Shown here one piece after another: positions 1 to 7,604 of a stretch of DNA of 64,000 nucleotides (position 1 is the first letter of the stretch; every line of letters starts with the position of its first letter). Origin of the DNA: Betaproteobacteria bacterium. GTDB lineage: Bacteria > Pseudomonadota > Gammaproteobacteria > Burkholderiales > SG8-41. Location: positions 1 through 64,000 of the forward strand of contig JAQGMI010000072.1 in the NCBI GenBank assembly GCA_028292435.1, in the 5' to 3' direction. The notes beneath the pieces were generated by a model, which saw only the letters and a program-made list of their open reading frames with translations, searched no databases and was not told the origin of the DNA. Both the position numbers and the translations under genes were made by a program.

Positions 1-851
1 TACGCCTTGCCGTCTTTGATTCTTTCGACACATGCTTCCATTTCCGGCTGATGATCAAGCATTCTTGACATGAACTCGACCGCCACTGTGCTCACCTCAT
101 ACATCGGGCGGAGCTTGTGCAATAGCGTACTAGTTTCCGGATGGGCGACCGCGTAACCGATGCGTAGACCGGCGACACCCCACGCTTTGGCAAAAGTCCT
201 CGCGACAATAAGGTTGCGGAATTCATTTGTCCATGCCACCGCAGAACAGTCATAAAACGGGTGATACGCTTCATCAAGCAAAAGGACTGTGCCGGTCGCT
301 TCGCATTCTCTCAGCAGCTTGCGCAGGACCTCGGGCGCCAAAGTGGTCCCTGAAGGGCTGTCGGGATTAGGCAGGCACAACAATTTTGGTTTGTGCGCAT
401 GCAGCGCCGCAGTGATCGCGTCCGCATCCAGCCGGGGACCGCTTTCGCTTCGCGTATATGCGATGCTCATTGGTTGCGCACCGAACATTTGGCTGTAGAC
501 CGGATACATCGCAAACGTCGGCTCCGTATGTATGACGGGATCACCCGGCTCAACAAACGCCTCAAACGCCAGACGAATCGCGCCGTCGCTTCCTGGAGTT
601 AATAGTAGATTTTCGGGATTTACGCCGACCCATCGCGCGAGCTTGCGGTACGTGTCTCCGGCCTCCGGATAGGTCGCGAGCACAGAGGGCGGAAGCTCGC
701 GCAAAATCCCGTGCGAGAGCGCAAGCAACTCCGGATCGAGATTTTCATTCTTGTCGAGCCAGAGTCGATTCGAGTCCCGCGGCGTGCTTTTCAACGCGCT
801 CGGACGCTGAAGTGCAGGATTAAGCAGGGCTTGTTTCGGACGTATGCTCAT
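1..851 (-). CDS. PLP-dependent aminotransferase, HisC-like (3' end outside window)
   Basis: Only the first 283 codons are inside the window. The fold is class I/II PLP aminotransferase, closest by eye to histidinol-phosphate aminotransferases: an N-terminal 'WLDKNENLDPE' stretch, a 'LTPGSDGAIRLAF' cofactor-phosphate loop, 'PNPDSPSG', 'LLLDEAYHPF', and 'RTFAKAWGVAGLRIGY', whose lysine should form the Schiff base. The ATG at 851 follows the upstream dehydrogenase stop by 29 bases, so it belongs to the same operon. Its neighbours (hydroxyacid dehydrogenase, dehydroquinate-synthase-like cyclase, SDR, SIS isomerase) suggest amination of a surface-polymer building block rather than histidine synthesis. 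That role is inference; the aminotransferase class is secure. Confidence 0.85.
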   Translation of the reverse strand, partial: MSIRPKQALLNPALQRPSALKSTPRDSNRLWLDKNENLDPELLALSHGILRELPPSVLATYPEAGDTYRKLARWVGVNPENLLLTPGSDGAIRLAFEAFVEPGDPVIHTEPTFAMYPVYSQMFGAQPMSIAYTRSESGPRLDADAITAALHAHKPKLLCLPNPDSPSGTTLAPEVLRKLLRECEATGTVLLLDEAYHPFYDCSAVAWTNEFRNLIVARTFAKAWGVAGLRIGYAVAHPETSTLLHKLRPMYEVSTVAVEFMSRMLDHQPEMEACVERIKDGKA

Positions 852-880
852 TGCGCGCTTGGATGTAAAAAGTGAAGTTC

Positions 881-1822
881 CTAAGGAAGCCCGGGCACTT
901 TATTGACGTCGAGCCCTTCGATAGCGGCGCGTCCCATCGCAACAATTGCTTCTTCTGCGCTGCCGCCGATATGCGGCGTGGCAAGAAAATTCGGGAGCGA
1001 CAGCAGTTCTTTATCGGTAGGCGGCTCCATATTGAACACGTCGAACGCAGCGGCCGCCAGCCGTTTGTTTTTAAGCAGGTCTTTCAACGCGGCTTCGTCG
1101 ACGAGCCCCCCTCGAGCGACGTTGATAAGTACGGCTGTAGGCTTCAGCATTGAAAGCCGTTGTGCGTCGAGCATGTCGCGCGTCGTGGCATCTAGCGGCA
1201 AGTGAACGGTTACGACGTCCGCCCGTTTGAGAAGGACTTCAAGACCGACTGCTTCGACGCCGTGCGATGCGTAAAAATCTGGAAACGAGAGAATATCGTA
1301 GGCAAGGATCGGGCAGCCAAACGCTTTTAGCAGCAGGACGAGATCTTTGCCGACATGGCCGCAGCCGATGATGCCAACTGTTCGGCCCGTCAAGAGGCCA
1401 CCGACATGCTGTCGCCAGGTGCCCGAGCGGACTTCACCATTGGCCTCGGGCACGTGACGCAGCAACGCGATCGCAAATGATACGACCAGTTCGGAAACAG
1501 ATCGCCGGTTAACGCCGCCAGTCCAGCCGAGACGCTTGCCGTGTGCGCGCATGGCGGCCATGTCAATGGAGTCAATGCCGACGCCGTATTTGCTAATGAT
1601 TTTCAGTTCGGGCAGACGGGCAAGCACCGAGTCGTCGATCGTTTCGAGTGCGGTAATCGCTTTGTCGTGACCGCTGAGGAATTTGATGAGGTGCTCACCC
1701 TTCAGTTGAAGACCGGCATCGTTGAACGTTACGTTCGAGTAGCGCGCGAGCAACTCGGCACGCAGTATTGGATGCTTGGAAAACGACCGTGAGCACACGG
1801 CGACTTTGGAGGAGTTGTTCAT
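881..1822 (-). CDS. D-2-hydroxyacid (phosphoglycerate-type) dehydrogenase
   Basis: 313 aa NAD-dependent D-isomer 2-hydroxyacid dehydrogenase, shorter than a full SerA because it lacks a C-terminal ACT domain. Visible features: the Rossmann motif in 'GRTVGIIGCGHVGKDL', an acidic residue after the second strand ('LAYDILSF'), the catalytic arginine in 'INVARGGLVDE', and the C-terminal 'TPHIGGSAEEA' with the catalytic histidine. An in-frame start 30 bases further upstream exists, but the ATG at 1822 forms an ATGA overlap with the preceding gene's stop and is preferred. Such enzymes oxidise or reduce 2-hydroxyacids; with the aminotransferase after it, a ketoacid-to-aminoacid step on a polymer substituent is possible. 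Substrate unknown. Confidence 0.85.
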   Translation of the reverse strand: MNNSSKVAVCSRSFSKHPILRAELLARYSNVTFNDAGLQLKGEHLIKFLSGHDKAITALETIDDSVLARLPELKIISKYGVGIDSIDMAAMRAHGKRLGWTGGVNRRSVSELVVSFAIALLRHVPEANGEVRSGTWRQHVGGLLTGRTVGIIGCGHVGKDLVLLLKAFGCPILAYDILSFPDFYASHGVEAVGLEVLLKRADVVTVHLPLDATTRDMLDAQRLSMLKPTAVLINVARGGLVDEAALKDLLKNKRLAAAAFDVFNMEPPTDKELLSLPNFLATPHIGGSAEEAIVAMGRAAIEGLDVNKVPGLP

Positions 1823-2889
1823 GACGCGAGTTCGGAGATAAATGTTTCGCACTGAGCGCGGAATGCCTTGTCGGGCGCGACGTCGACTCGTTTTATCGAG
1901 GCGTCGTCGCCGACGGGAAATATCAGCCGCAGCATGGTGCTTGTGTTTTTCTTGTCTCTTGTAAGTGCCGCCAGCAATGCATCGACCGGGATTGGCGTTG
2001 CCGCAAACTGTTGATAGTTCCTGCGCAAAATCGGGTGCATCCTGCGGTGATGCTCGCGCGGAAGGATTCCGCGCATTGATGCGATGAAATTTGCCATGTC
2101 CATTCCGATAGTGACGGCGATGCCGTGCGGTATCGCATAATGAGTCGCCGATTCAATCGCGTGGCCGAAGCTGTGACCGTAGTTGAAGATGTTGCGAATT
2201 CCACGGTCGAATTCGTCTTTTTCGATGTAAGCCTGCTTTATGACTAAGGCCGCTCGAATGTAGGCGAGCAATACCGCCCGTTCGGTGAACAATCTGTCGA
2301 AATCTGCTGCGAGCCGGTCGAACGCAGCAACGCCGGCGATCGCGTGGACTTTGATAATTTCGCCGATACCGGAGTGAATGTCTTTTTCCTCCAGCGTGTC
2401 GAGAAATCCGGCGTCAATGTATATCCTTTCCGGCGGGTTGAACGTGCCGAGGATATTTTTAGTCGCACCGAGATTAATCGAACTTTTCGAGCCGATGCAC
2501 GAATCTGCCTGCGCGAGCAAAGTCGTGGGTACAAAGCGCCACGGTAGCCCGCGGAGCAAAGTGCTGGCGGCAAAACATGTAAGGTCTTGCACGATTCCGC
2601 CGCCGATTGCGACTAGCGTATGGTCGCGACGTATTTTATTTTGTACCAAGCGTTCGAGAACGGGAATGGCCTTCTCGATCGATTTGTTCTCTTCTGTCGC
2701 CTCGATGATGATGGCGTTGCAATGACCGACGATGTCACCAAGTCGGGCAGCGTAAAGCCGCACGACATTGGCGTCGATGAGGAAATGCGGCTGCCCTTCG
2801 AGCAAGCGCGCCGGATCAACTAACAAGGCGTCGTCGAAGTCAACGGTATATGGGCCTCTGTGAGACTGAATCGTAAACTGATCAGACAC
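1819..2889 (-). CDS. 3-dehydroquinate synthase-like sugar phosphate cyclase
   Basis: About 356 aa, the normal length for the AroB/sugar-phosphate-cyclase superfamily (NAD+ and divalent-metal dependent cyclisation). Visible motifs: 'VAIGGGIVQDLTCF' (NAD binding), 'PTTLLAQADSCIGSK', metal ligands in 'GIGEIIKVHA', 'NYGHSFGHAIES' and 'PHGIAV', and 'TRDKKNT' near the C-terminus. The Arg and Asn in 'GIRNIFNYGH' and the Lys in 'RDKKN' match positions I recall as substrate-binding in true dehydroquinate synthases, so it looks more DHQS-like than valiolone-synthase-like. The GTG at 2889 overlaps the SDR stop and is preferred to an ATG at 2943 lying inside the SDR gene. Its position in a polysaccharide operon argues for a specialised cyclitol role rather than the shikimate pathway (inference). 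Confidence 0.8.
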   Translation of the reverse strand: MSDQFTIQSHRGPYTVDFDDALLVDPARLLEGQPHFLIDANVVRLYAARLGDIVGHCNAIIIEATEENKSIEKAIPVLERLVQNKIRRDHTLVAIGGGIVQDLTCFAASTLLRGLPWRFVPTTLLAQADSCIGSKSSINLGATKNILGTFNPPERIYIDAGFLDTLEEKDIHSGIGEIIKVHAIAGVAAFDRLAADFDRLFTERAVLLAYIRAALVIKQAYIEKDEFDRGIRNIFNYGHSFGHAIESATHYAIPHGIAVTIGMDMANFIASMRGILPREHHRRMHPILRRNYQQFAATPIPVDALLAALTRDKKNTSTMLRLIFPVGDDASIKRVDVAPDKAFRAQCETFISELAS

Positions 2890-3598
2890 GGCTGAAGCCC
2901 CCGTCGATCGCAACGTTCTGGCCGGTGAGGTATGTGTTTTCATCGCTCGTGAGCCACAAAACGAGACGGGCGATTTCTTCGGCGCGCCCGAGTCGTCGCA
3001 CCGGCACTCCAGAGACGAGAGACTTAATACCGGATTCGCCCAGCACGCGGCGAGTCAATTCCGTGTCGATCACGCCGGGCGCAATGCTGTTCGCAAGAAT
3101 GCCATCGGCGGAATGTTCCGCTGCAAGCGCGAGCGTCATGCCGTCGATCGCGAATTTGCTGGTCGAGTAGGACGCGCGATATTCCCTGCTGACCTTGCCC
3201 CATATCGACGAGACGTTGACGATGCGGCCCCAGCCTTTTGTCTTCATCGCCGGAATCGCGGCCTGGCAGAGCAGAAAGGGGGCAAATACGTTGACCTGCT
3301 GGATCGCCAGGAAATCGGCTGGATCAATCTCGATGAACGGCCCGATTTTGTTGATACCCACATTGTTCACCAGCACGTCGGGCTTGGCTGCGCGCACCGC
3401 GTCTGCGCATTCTTTGATCTGGCCGACGGATGAAAAGTCGGCCGTTATCCATTCATGGCAAGTGTCGTCCGCTTGACCAGGGTCACGCGTGCGCGTGCCG
3501 ATCACATGCGCGCCTTCCGACTTGAAGGCTGCTGCGATCGCTCGTCCGATGCCGCGCGAAGCTCCGGTGACGAAGACTTTCTTGCCCGAGAAGCGCAT
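2882..3598 (-). CDS. Short-chain dehydrogenase/reductase
   Basis: 238 aa classical SDR, FabG-like in size. The N-terminal 'VTGASRGIGRAIA' binds the dinucleotide, 'VLVNNVGINKIG' is the NNxG-type motif, and the catalytic Ser-Tyr-Lys set is visible in 'VNVSSIWGK' and 'YSTSKFAIDG'. The C-terminus 'YLTGQNVAIDGGFSRV' is typical of the family. It sits six bases after the SIS gene and overlaps the start of the cyclase gene, so it is translationally coupled to both. A keto-reduction of the cyclase product or of its precursor is a reasonable guess, but the substrate is not visible. Confidence 0.85.
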   Translation of the reverse strand: MRFSGKKVFVTGASRGIGRAIAAAFKSEGAHVIGTRTRDPGQADDTCHEWITADFSSVGQIKECADAVRAAKPDVLVNNVGINKIGPFIEIDPADFLAIQQVNVFAPFLLCQAAIPAMKTKGWGRIVNVSSIWGKVSREYRASYSTSKFAIDGMTLALAAEHSADGILANSIAPGVIDTELTRRVLGESGIKSLVSGVPVRRLGRAEEIARLVLWLTSDENTYLTGQNVAIDGGFSRV

Positions 3599-3604
3599 GG
3601 CCGG

Positions 3605-4213
3605 TTAAGTCGTTCTCACGTAACGCATGAGATACGCACCGACGAGGTGATCGAGCACCATATGCGCGTCTTCTGCGGGACCGTATTCTTTGGGGTCCGT
3701 CGGCACATGAATCCCCTCGTCTGCAGTGGCTTTCATCTTACCGCCGTCGAACGCGGTAATGGCGACGGTTTTAATGCCCGCTTCACGTGCATGCTCGAAA
3801 GCCTTAAGAAGGTTCGGTGAATTGCCGGAGGCAGAAATGGCTACGAGCACATCGCCTTTTCTGCCGAGCACTCGCAGTTGTCTGACGAACGCATCTTCAT
3901 AGCCGAAGTCATTGCTGATAGCAGTCAATATCGGAACGTTGTCAGTCAGGCTGAGCGCGCGAAACGGTTTCGCGTATTCGTTGGTGCCGATGGAAATGTC
4001 ATTCGCGAAATGGCTTGCGGTCGCAGCGCTGCCGCCGTTGCCGATGAAGAAAACGGTGCTCCCGCGCTCGCGCGCCTCTAGCAGGGTTTTTACGAAACGA
4101 CCAATCTCCCGGGCATCAATGCGTTTCAGGACGGTCGTCAGGTAATCCAGATACGCGTTGGCGAACGCGACGGGATCGGTGGTAAAAAAGCGATCGATAT
4201 TATTCATGGACAT
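3605..4213 (-). CDS. SIS-domain sugar isomerase, phosphoheptose isomerase-like
   Basis: About 202 aa single SIS domain, the size of GmhA (sedoheptulose-7-phosphate isomerase). It has the phosphate-binding 'FIGNGGSAATASHFANDI', a second loop 'VAISASGNSPN', and a C-terminal 'EDAHMVLDHLVGAYL' where GmhA carries a catalytic histidine. The Glu that follows the Ala-x-His segment in many GmhA proteins is not evident, so its substrate may differ. The start is either ATG 4213 or ATG 4207; both overlap the end of the Gfo/Idh gene and I see no strong ribosome-binding site. It could supply the D-glycero-D-manno-heptose-7-phosphate used by the kinase near 32 kb, or feed the adjacent cyclase. Confidence 0.8.
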   Translation of the reverse strand: MSMNNIDRFFTTDPVAFANAYLDYLTTVLKRIDAREIGRFVKTLLEARERGSTVFFIGNGGSAATASHFANDISIGTNEYAKPFRALSLTDNVPILTAISNDFGYEDAFVRQLRVLGRKGDVLVAISASGNSPNLLKAFEHAREAGIKTVAITAFDGGKMKATADEGIHVPTDPKEYGPAEDAHMVLDHLVGAYLMRYVRTT

Positions 4214-5273
4214 CCGGATTTGGAATGTTATATGTGTTGCGCCACTGAGCGTCGGCGTAATAAATTTTGAAAACGAGCTGCATCGTGCGCAACGCGTCAT
4301 TGGAATTGCCGCTTTGCACTGGCCGGTCGTTCAGGACGCAGTCAGCGAACGTAGCTATTTCAGAATCCCATGACGCGTCTTTGTTATAGCGCGTTAACTG
4401 CTCCTTGGGATCCCCCTGATCATTGTCCGGGTCCGCTTGCACCACGGTCAATGTCTCCGCACCGTAGCTTTTCGTGCCGGAGAGGATTCCGCCCAAAATC
4501 AGACTGCCGCGTTGGAGGTTGATATCCAGGTGAAAACGGTGCCGCCATTGCGTCGCCGACGAATTGAGCATGCCGACGACGCCTTCGGCTGATCTCATCA
4601 GCGCGTACGCGTTGTCTTCAACTTCGTACCCCCAATGGCTGTTAGAAACGAAACTGTGGACCTCGGTGAAATCCCCGCCAAATAGGCGCATCAGGTCAAC
4701 CATGTGGATGCCCTGATCGAGGAGCACTCCACCGCCCGCAATGTCCCGTTTCGCACGCCAGTCCGGCTGATTGAACGTCATGAGCTTGGCTTTACCGTAC
4801 ATCCCGCGCATGTTGATGACACGGCCGAGTTCGCCGGACCGCAGAATCCTCAAGGCTTCCTGCACCGACTCGTGGTAGCGGTGGTTGAAGCCGTACATGA
4901 GCTTGAGTGAGGGGTGACGGCGCTCGTGCTTTATGACGCGTACGACATCTTCCACGTTCCGACCGGGCGGCTTTTCGCAGAAGACGTGCAACCCCGCTTC
5001 AAGGCCGGCAATCGTCACTTCGGCCGCTATGTCGTTCGTTAAACACACGATCAAAGCGTCGAGATCTTCAGCCAGCAGGCGACGATAATCCTGGTAAAAG
5101 CGCACATCGTTTGCGAGCGTGCCTTCGCCCTGAAACGACCGATCGCAGACCGCCACGACTTGCATATCGGGACGGCGATCGATGCAGTCTTTGCGACGCT
5201 TGCCGACGACGCCAAATCCGGCGATGCCGATCTTCAGAGTTTTGGCCGGATGATGCGCGGTTTTTTCAGACAT
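4200..5273 (-). CDS. Gfo/Idh/MocA family oxidoreductase
   Basis: 357 aa NAD(P)-dependent oxidoreductase of the glucose-fructose oxidoreductase/inositol dehydrogenase family. The Rossmann start is 'KIGIAGFGVVGKRR', the hallmark 'VFCEKPPGRN' supplies the conserved Lys-Pro, and the second domain has 'GGGVLLDQGIHMVDLM' with the catalytic-type Asp and His. The ATG at 5273 gives an 8-base overlap (ATGTCTGA) with the upstream stop and is preferred over an upstream in-frame ATG. Family members oxidise a sugar or cyclitol hydroxyl; here it is the first of six tightly coupled genes ending in the aminotransferase, so it may prepare the substrate for that pathway. Confidence 0.85.
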   Translation of the reverse strand: MSEKTAHHPAKTLKIGIAGFGVVGKRRKDCIDRRPDMQVVAVCDRSFQGEGTLANDVRFYQDYRRLLAEDLDALIVCLTNDIAAEVTIAGLEAGLHVFCEKPPGRNVEDVVRVIKHERRHPSLKLMYGFNHRYHESVQEALRILRSGELGRVINMRGMYGKAKLMTFNQPDWRAKRDIAGGGVLLDQGIHMVDLMRLFGGDFTEVHSFVSNSHWGYEVEDNAYALMRSAEGVVGMLNSSATQWRHRFHLDINLQRGSLILGGILSGTKSYGAETLTVVQADPDNDQGDPKEQLTRYNKDASWDSEIATFADCVLNDRPVQSGNSNDALRTMQLVFKIYYADAQWRNTYNIPNPDVHE

Positions 5274-6888
5274 TTGCGCGGCTGCGGACTGCTGGATGTG
5301 TTTTGAGGGTGCCTGCTGCATGCAACTGCGTCGCGATCAGGTTTTCTATTCTTTCCACGGCACAACCATCCAGAATCCCCCATTTAGAAGCGTGCTGCAC
5401 GGCGCTTTTTTCGAGCGAAGAAACATAAAGAGCGTCGTCGGCAAACCGGGCATAAGTTCGCTCGAATTCCGCGCGATTTCTTACCGTAACCATTGACGGC
5501 ATCGTTGTAAATTCGTTTATGCCGATATCGTAAGCGAAGACATCATAATAGAGAACGGGCTTTGCACAAGCCATCGCATAGCGCATCATGCCGCCGAACT
5601 GCCCAACGCAAAATTTCGCGTGCGGGATGAGTTCGCATGCGTCGCCGTCGAAAATCTCGATCTGCGGGAATCGCGCTGCAAGGGCTGCGGTCAGGCTTTT
5701 CATGCGGGGATGAAGGCTGAATACGGCGCGCATACTTTTGTGAGCGGTCGCCGTCTCTATCCAGCAAACCAGCATTTCCCAGTAGCTCGCGAATTCGAAG
5801 CCAGCCATCTGGTTGGGCGTCTGGTCCGGGGGCAGAAAAGACAGGGCAAACGGCGGGTTCACGTCGAACGCCGCCGCGGTTTTAGCGCGTGCGGCGGGCG
5901 ATGCTGCAGGAGCGAGGATATCCTGGGCCGCGCTGCCGGTAATGCGGCACTTTTCAGCGGATACGCCATCGCCGAGATAGGAGCGAAGCATCACCTCACT
6001 ATCAAGGGCAATCATGTCCGCGATGCTGTCCGCCATCCAGGGGTTGGGAGTGCTGAGGTCCGACATTTCCAAGGCCGCGATTTTAACAGGCGGTAGAAAG
6101 AAGTAATCGCGGAAAACCCAATGCGGGTACTTTTTCGACATCCAGCGGTTGATCAATCCCGATGTGTGGTACTCGGCTTTTCCGATCAGCACTTTCATGA
6201 TTTCGTCGCGAAAGATCCACGTATACGGAATCACAATGACTGGAATCTTCTGGCGCTTGGACTCGACCGCGATGCAGCCGAGAACCCCCCCCAGATCGAC
6301 GTGCGGCAATACGATCGCATCCGGCTCAGTGGTCCGCAAAATGTTTTTTGCGTCTTCGTCGAATGCGTACAGCCGCCTGATTTGCCACGGCAAGCGAATA
6401 AACGCCGTTCTTGTGACGGCACAGCGCAGGTAAAGGCTGCGCAGCGCAATGATCAGTGAGCCAATCAGAGGCAGGCGCTTGATACGTTGACGCCAGCCGC
6501 TGGCCTCATTTGCTGATCCGGTGACTTCGCCATCAGGCTTGATCGCGGTTTGTTCAACGGACAATTTTGCTTCATAGACGCCGCGCGAGACAACGTATTC
6601 CAGCCCCGCCGATGTGCACTGCGAGATCTCACTCGCATATCCGGCATCACCCGTGAAGACGATAAGAGGCCGAAATTTTTTTCTGCGGTGCAATGCAAGC
6701 GCGGTCCGGTACAGTTCCGGAAAGTGCGCGGGCATGAAAACAGTGAATACGACGCGAGGCGCATCTCTCGCGGAATCTAGCAGAAGTGAATTCAACGTTT
6801 CGACCACTTTTATACTTTTTATCGGACGGCAAAAAACGGCGCATGCAGCATCCGGCGGATACCATCGCAGCGCGCGTACTGCGTTCAA
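5266..6888 (-). CDS. Putative GT-B-type glycosyltransferase / surface carbohydrate protein
   Basis: 540 aa, no confident family. The N-terminal third begins with a beta-strand 'RVVFTVFMPAHF' and 'PLIVFTGDAGY'; the C-terminal part has 'RAVFSLHPRM', 'AKFCVGQFGG' and 'CAKPVLYYDVFAYD', a layout resembling GT-B glycosyltransferases and surface-carbohydrate proteins that bind nucleotide sugars in the second domain. No signal peptide is evident, so it is probably a cytoplasmic or peripheral inner-face protein. The frame opens with a TTG that overlaps the previous stop (TTGA); a GTG at 6807 is an alternative. It precedes the cyclase cassette and may be the transferase for that product (inference). 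Confidence 0.55.
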   Translation of the reverse strand: MNAVRALRWYPPDAACAVFCRPIKSIKVVETLNSLLLDSARDAPRVVFTVFMPAHFPELYRTALALHRRKKFRPLIVFTGDAGYASEISQCTSAGLEYVVSRGVYEAKLSVEQTAIKPDGEVTGSANEASGWRQRIKRLPLIGSLIIALRSLYLRCAVTRTAFIRLPWQIRRLYAFDEDAKNILRTTEPDAIVLPHVDLGGVLGCIAVESKRQKIPVIVIPYTWIFRDEIMKVLIGKAEYHTSGLINRWMSKKYPHWVFRDYFFLPPVKIAALEMSDLSTPNPWMADSIADMIALDSEVMLRSYLGDGVSAEKCRITGSAAQDILAPAASPAARAKTAAAFDVNPPFALSFLPPDQTPNQMAGFEFASYWEMLVCWIETATAHKSMRAVFSLHPRMKSLTAALAARFPQIEIFDGDACELIPHAKFCVGQFGGMMRYAMACAKPVLYYDVFAYDIGINEFTTMPSMVTVRNRAEFERTYARFADDALYVSSLEKSAVQHASKWGILDGCAVERIENLIATQLHAAGTLKTHPAVRSRANV

Positions 6889-7475
6889 TCGCCGAGCTTC
6901 AGTCGCGCGCGTTCGGAAAAGCGAAAATCGGCATCAGGCGCGACGTAAGAGACATAACCGCAAACAAAATCGCCCCTCGGCGCCGTCGTTTCGAGATCAA
7001 TCATGTACTGTTCAGTCTGTTCGACCGTAAGCAATTCGGCGATCGTCATATGCGCTGAAAACGGGTACGGCCTGGCAAGCGCGCCCTTAAAACAAGACGC
7101 CATTTCGAGCGCCGCGCGCAGATGGTCCAGTCTGTCTTGCGGCTCAATGTCCCAGCACACGCCAGGAAACGGCAAATAGTGCTTTAGCGGGCCGTATCGA
7201 ACAGTGAACCGTTGAATCTTTGCAGCGATTGACTCGAGTTCCTGCCAGTCCGCCGTTGTGATCGCGCGCGGCAGGCGCACTGTAAGGCTTATGTGGGCAT
7301 CGATTTCCGCACCTTGCGCCCACCGGTACTCTTTCCGCAATTTGTTCGCCGCGGATAAATGAGGTTCGGGCGGAATGATCAGCAGCGCGCCGTACTTGTA
7401 TTGCAACTGCCTGTCGCTCCACGAACGCGTATCTGTTGCGTAATCAGTAACGAACGCGATGGTGTCCGGTGACAT
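6885..7475 (-). CDS. 2H phosphoesterase superfamily protein (2'-5' RNA ligase-like)
   Basis: About 196 aa with both signature histidine motifs of the 2H phosphoesterase superfamily, 'AHISLTV' near residue 64 and 'SAHMTIAEL' near residue 140, the correct spacing for the two-fold symmetric active site. Members cleave cyclic 2',3'-phosphates or ligate RNA ends; bacterial LigT is the best known. ATG 7475 is preferred; a TTG at 7508 would add 11 residues. Its stop overlaps the start of the next gene (TTGA), tying it to the polysaccharide operon. A role on a cyclic-phosphate-containing sugar or a lipid/nucleotide carrier by-product is conceivable, but the sequence gives no direct evidence. Confidence 0.75.
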   Translation of the reverse strand: MSPDTIAFVTDYATDTRSWSDRQLQYKYGALLIIPPEPHLSAANKLRKEYRWAQGAEIDAHISLTVRLPRAITTADWQELESIAAKIQRFTVRYGPLKHYLPFPGVCWDIEPQDRLDHLRAALEMASCFKGALARPYPFSAHMTIAELLTVEQTEQYMIDLETTAPRGDFVCGYVSYVAPDADFRFSERARLKLGD

Positions 7476-7531
7476 GAGTGCTTGAAATGCAGCGGTTCTT
7501 GCCGGCAATAATCAGCTTTGCGGGCTGTATA

Positions 7532-7556
7532 AACCGGGGCTGGGGGGCGCCCCGTT
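7532..7556 (-). terminator. Terminator-like hairpin after the B12/radical SAM gene
   Basis: Read on the minus strand, AACGGGGC is followed after an 8-base loop by GCCCCGGTT, an 8-9 bp GC-rich stem with one bulged base, then TTATAC. It lies about 50 bases past the radical SAM stop, in the largest gap of the downstream half of the operon. The T-run is short, so it may be a weak terminator or a pause/processing site. Confidence 0.35.
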
Positions 7557-7604
7557 CTTATTCTTGCGCAGACAGGCGCAGCTTGCTTACGCCCAACCCG
7601 TTAA

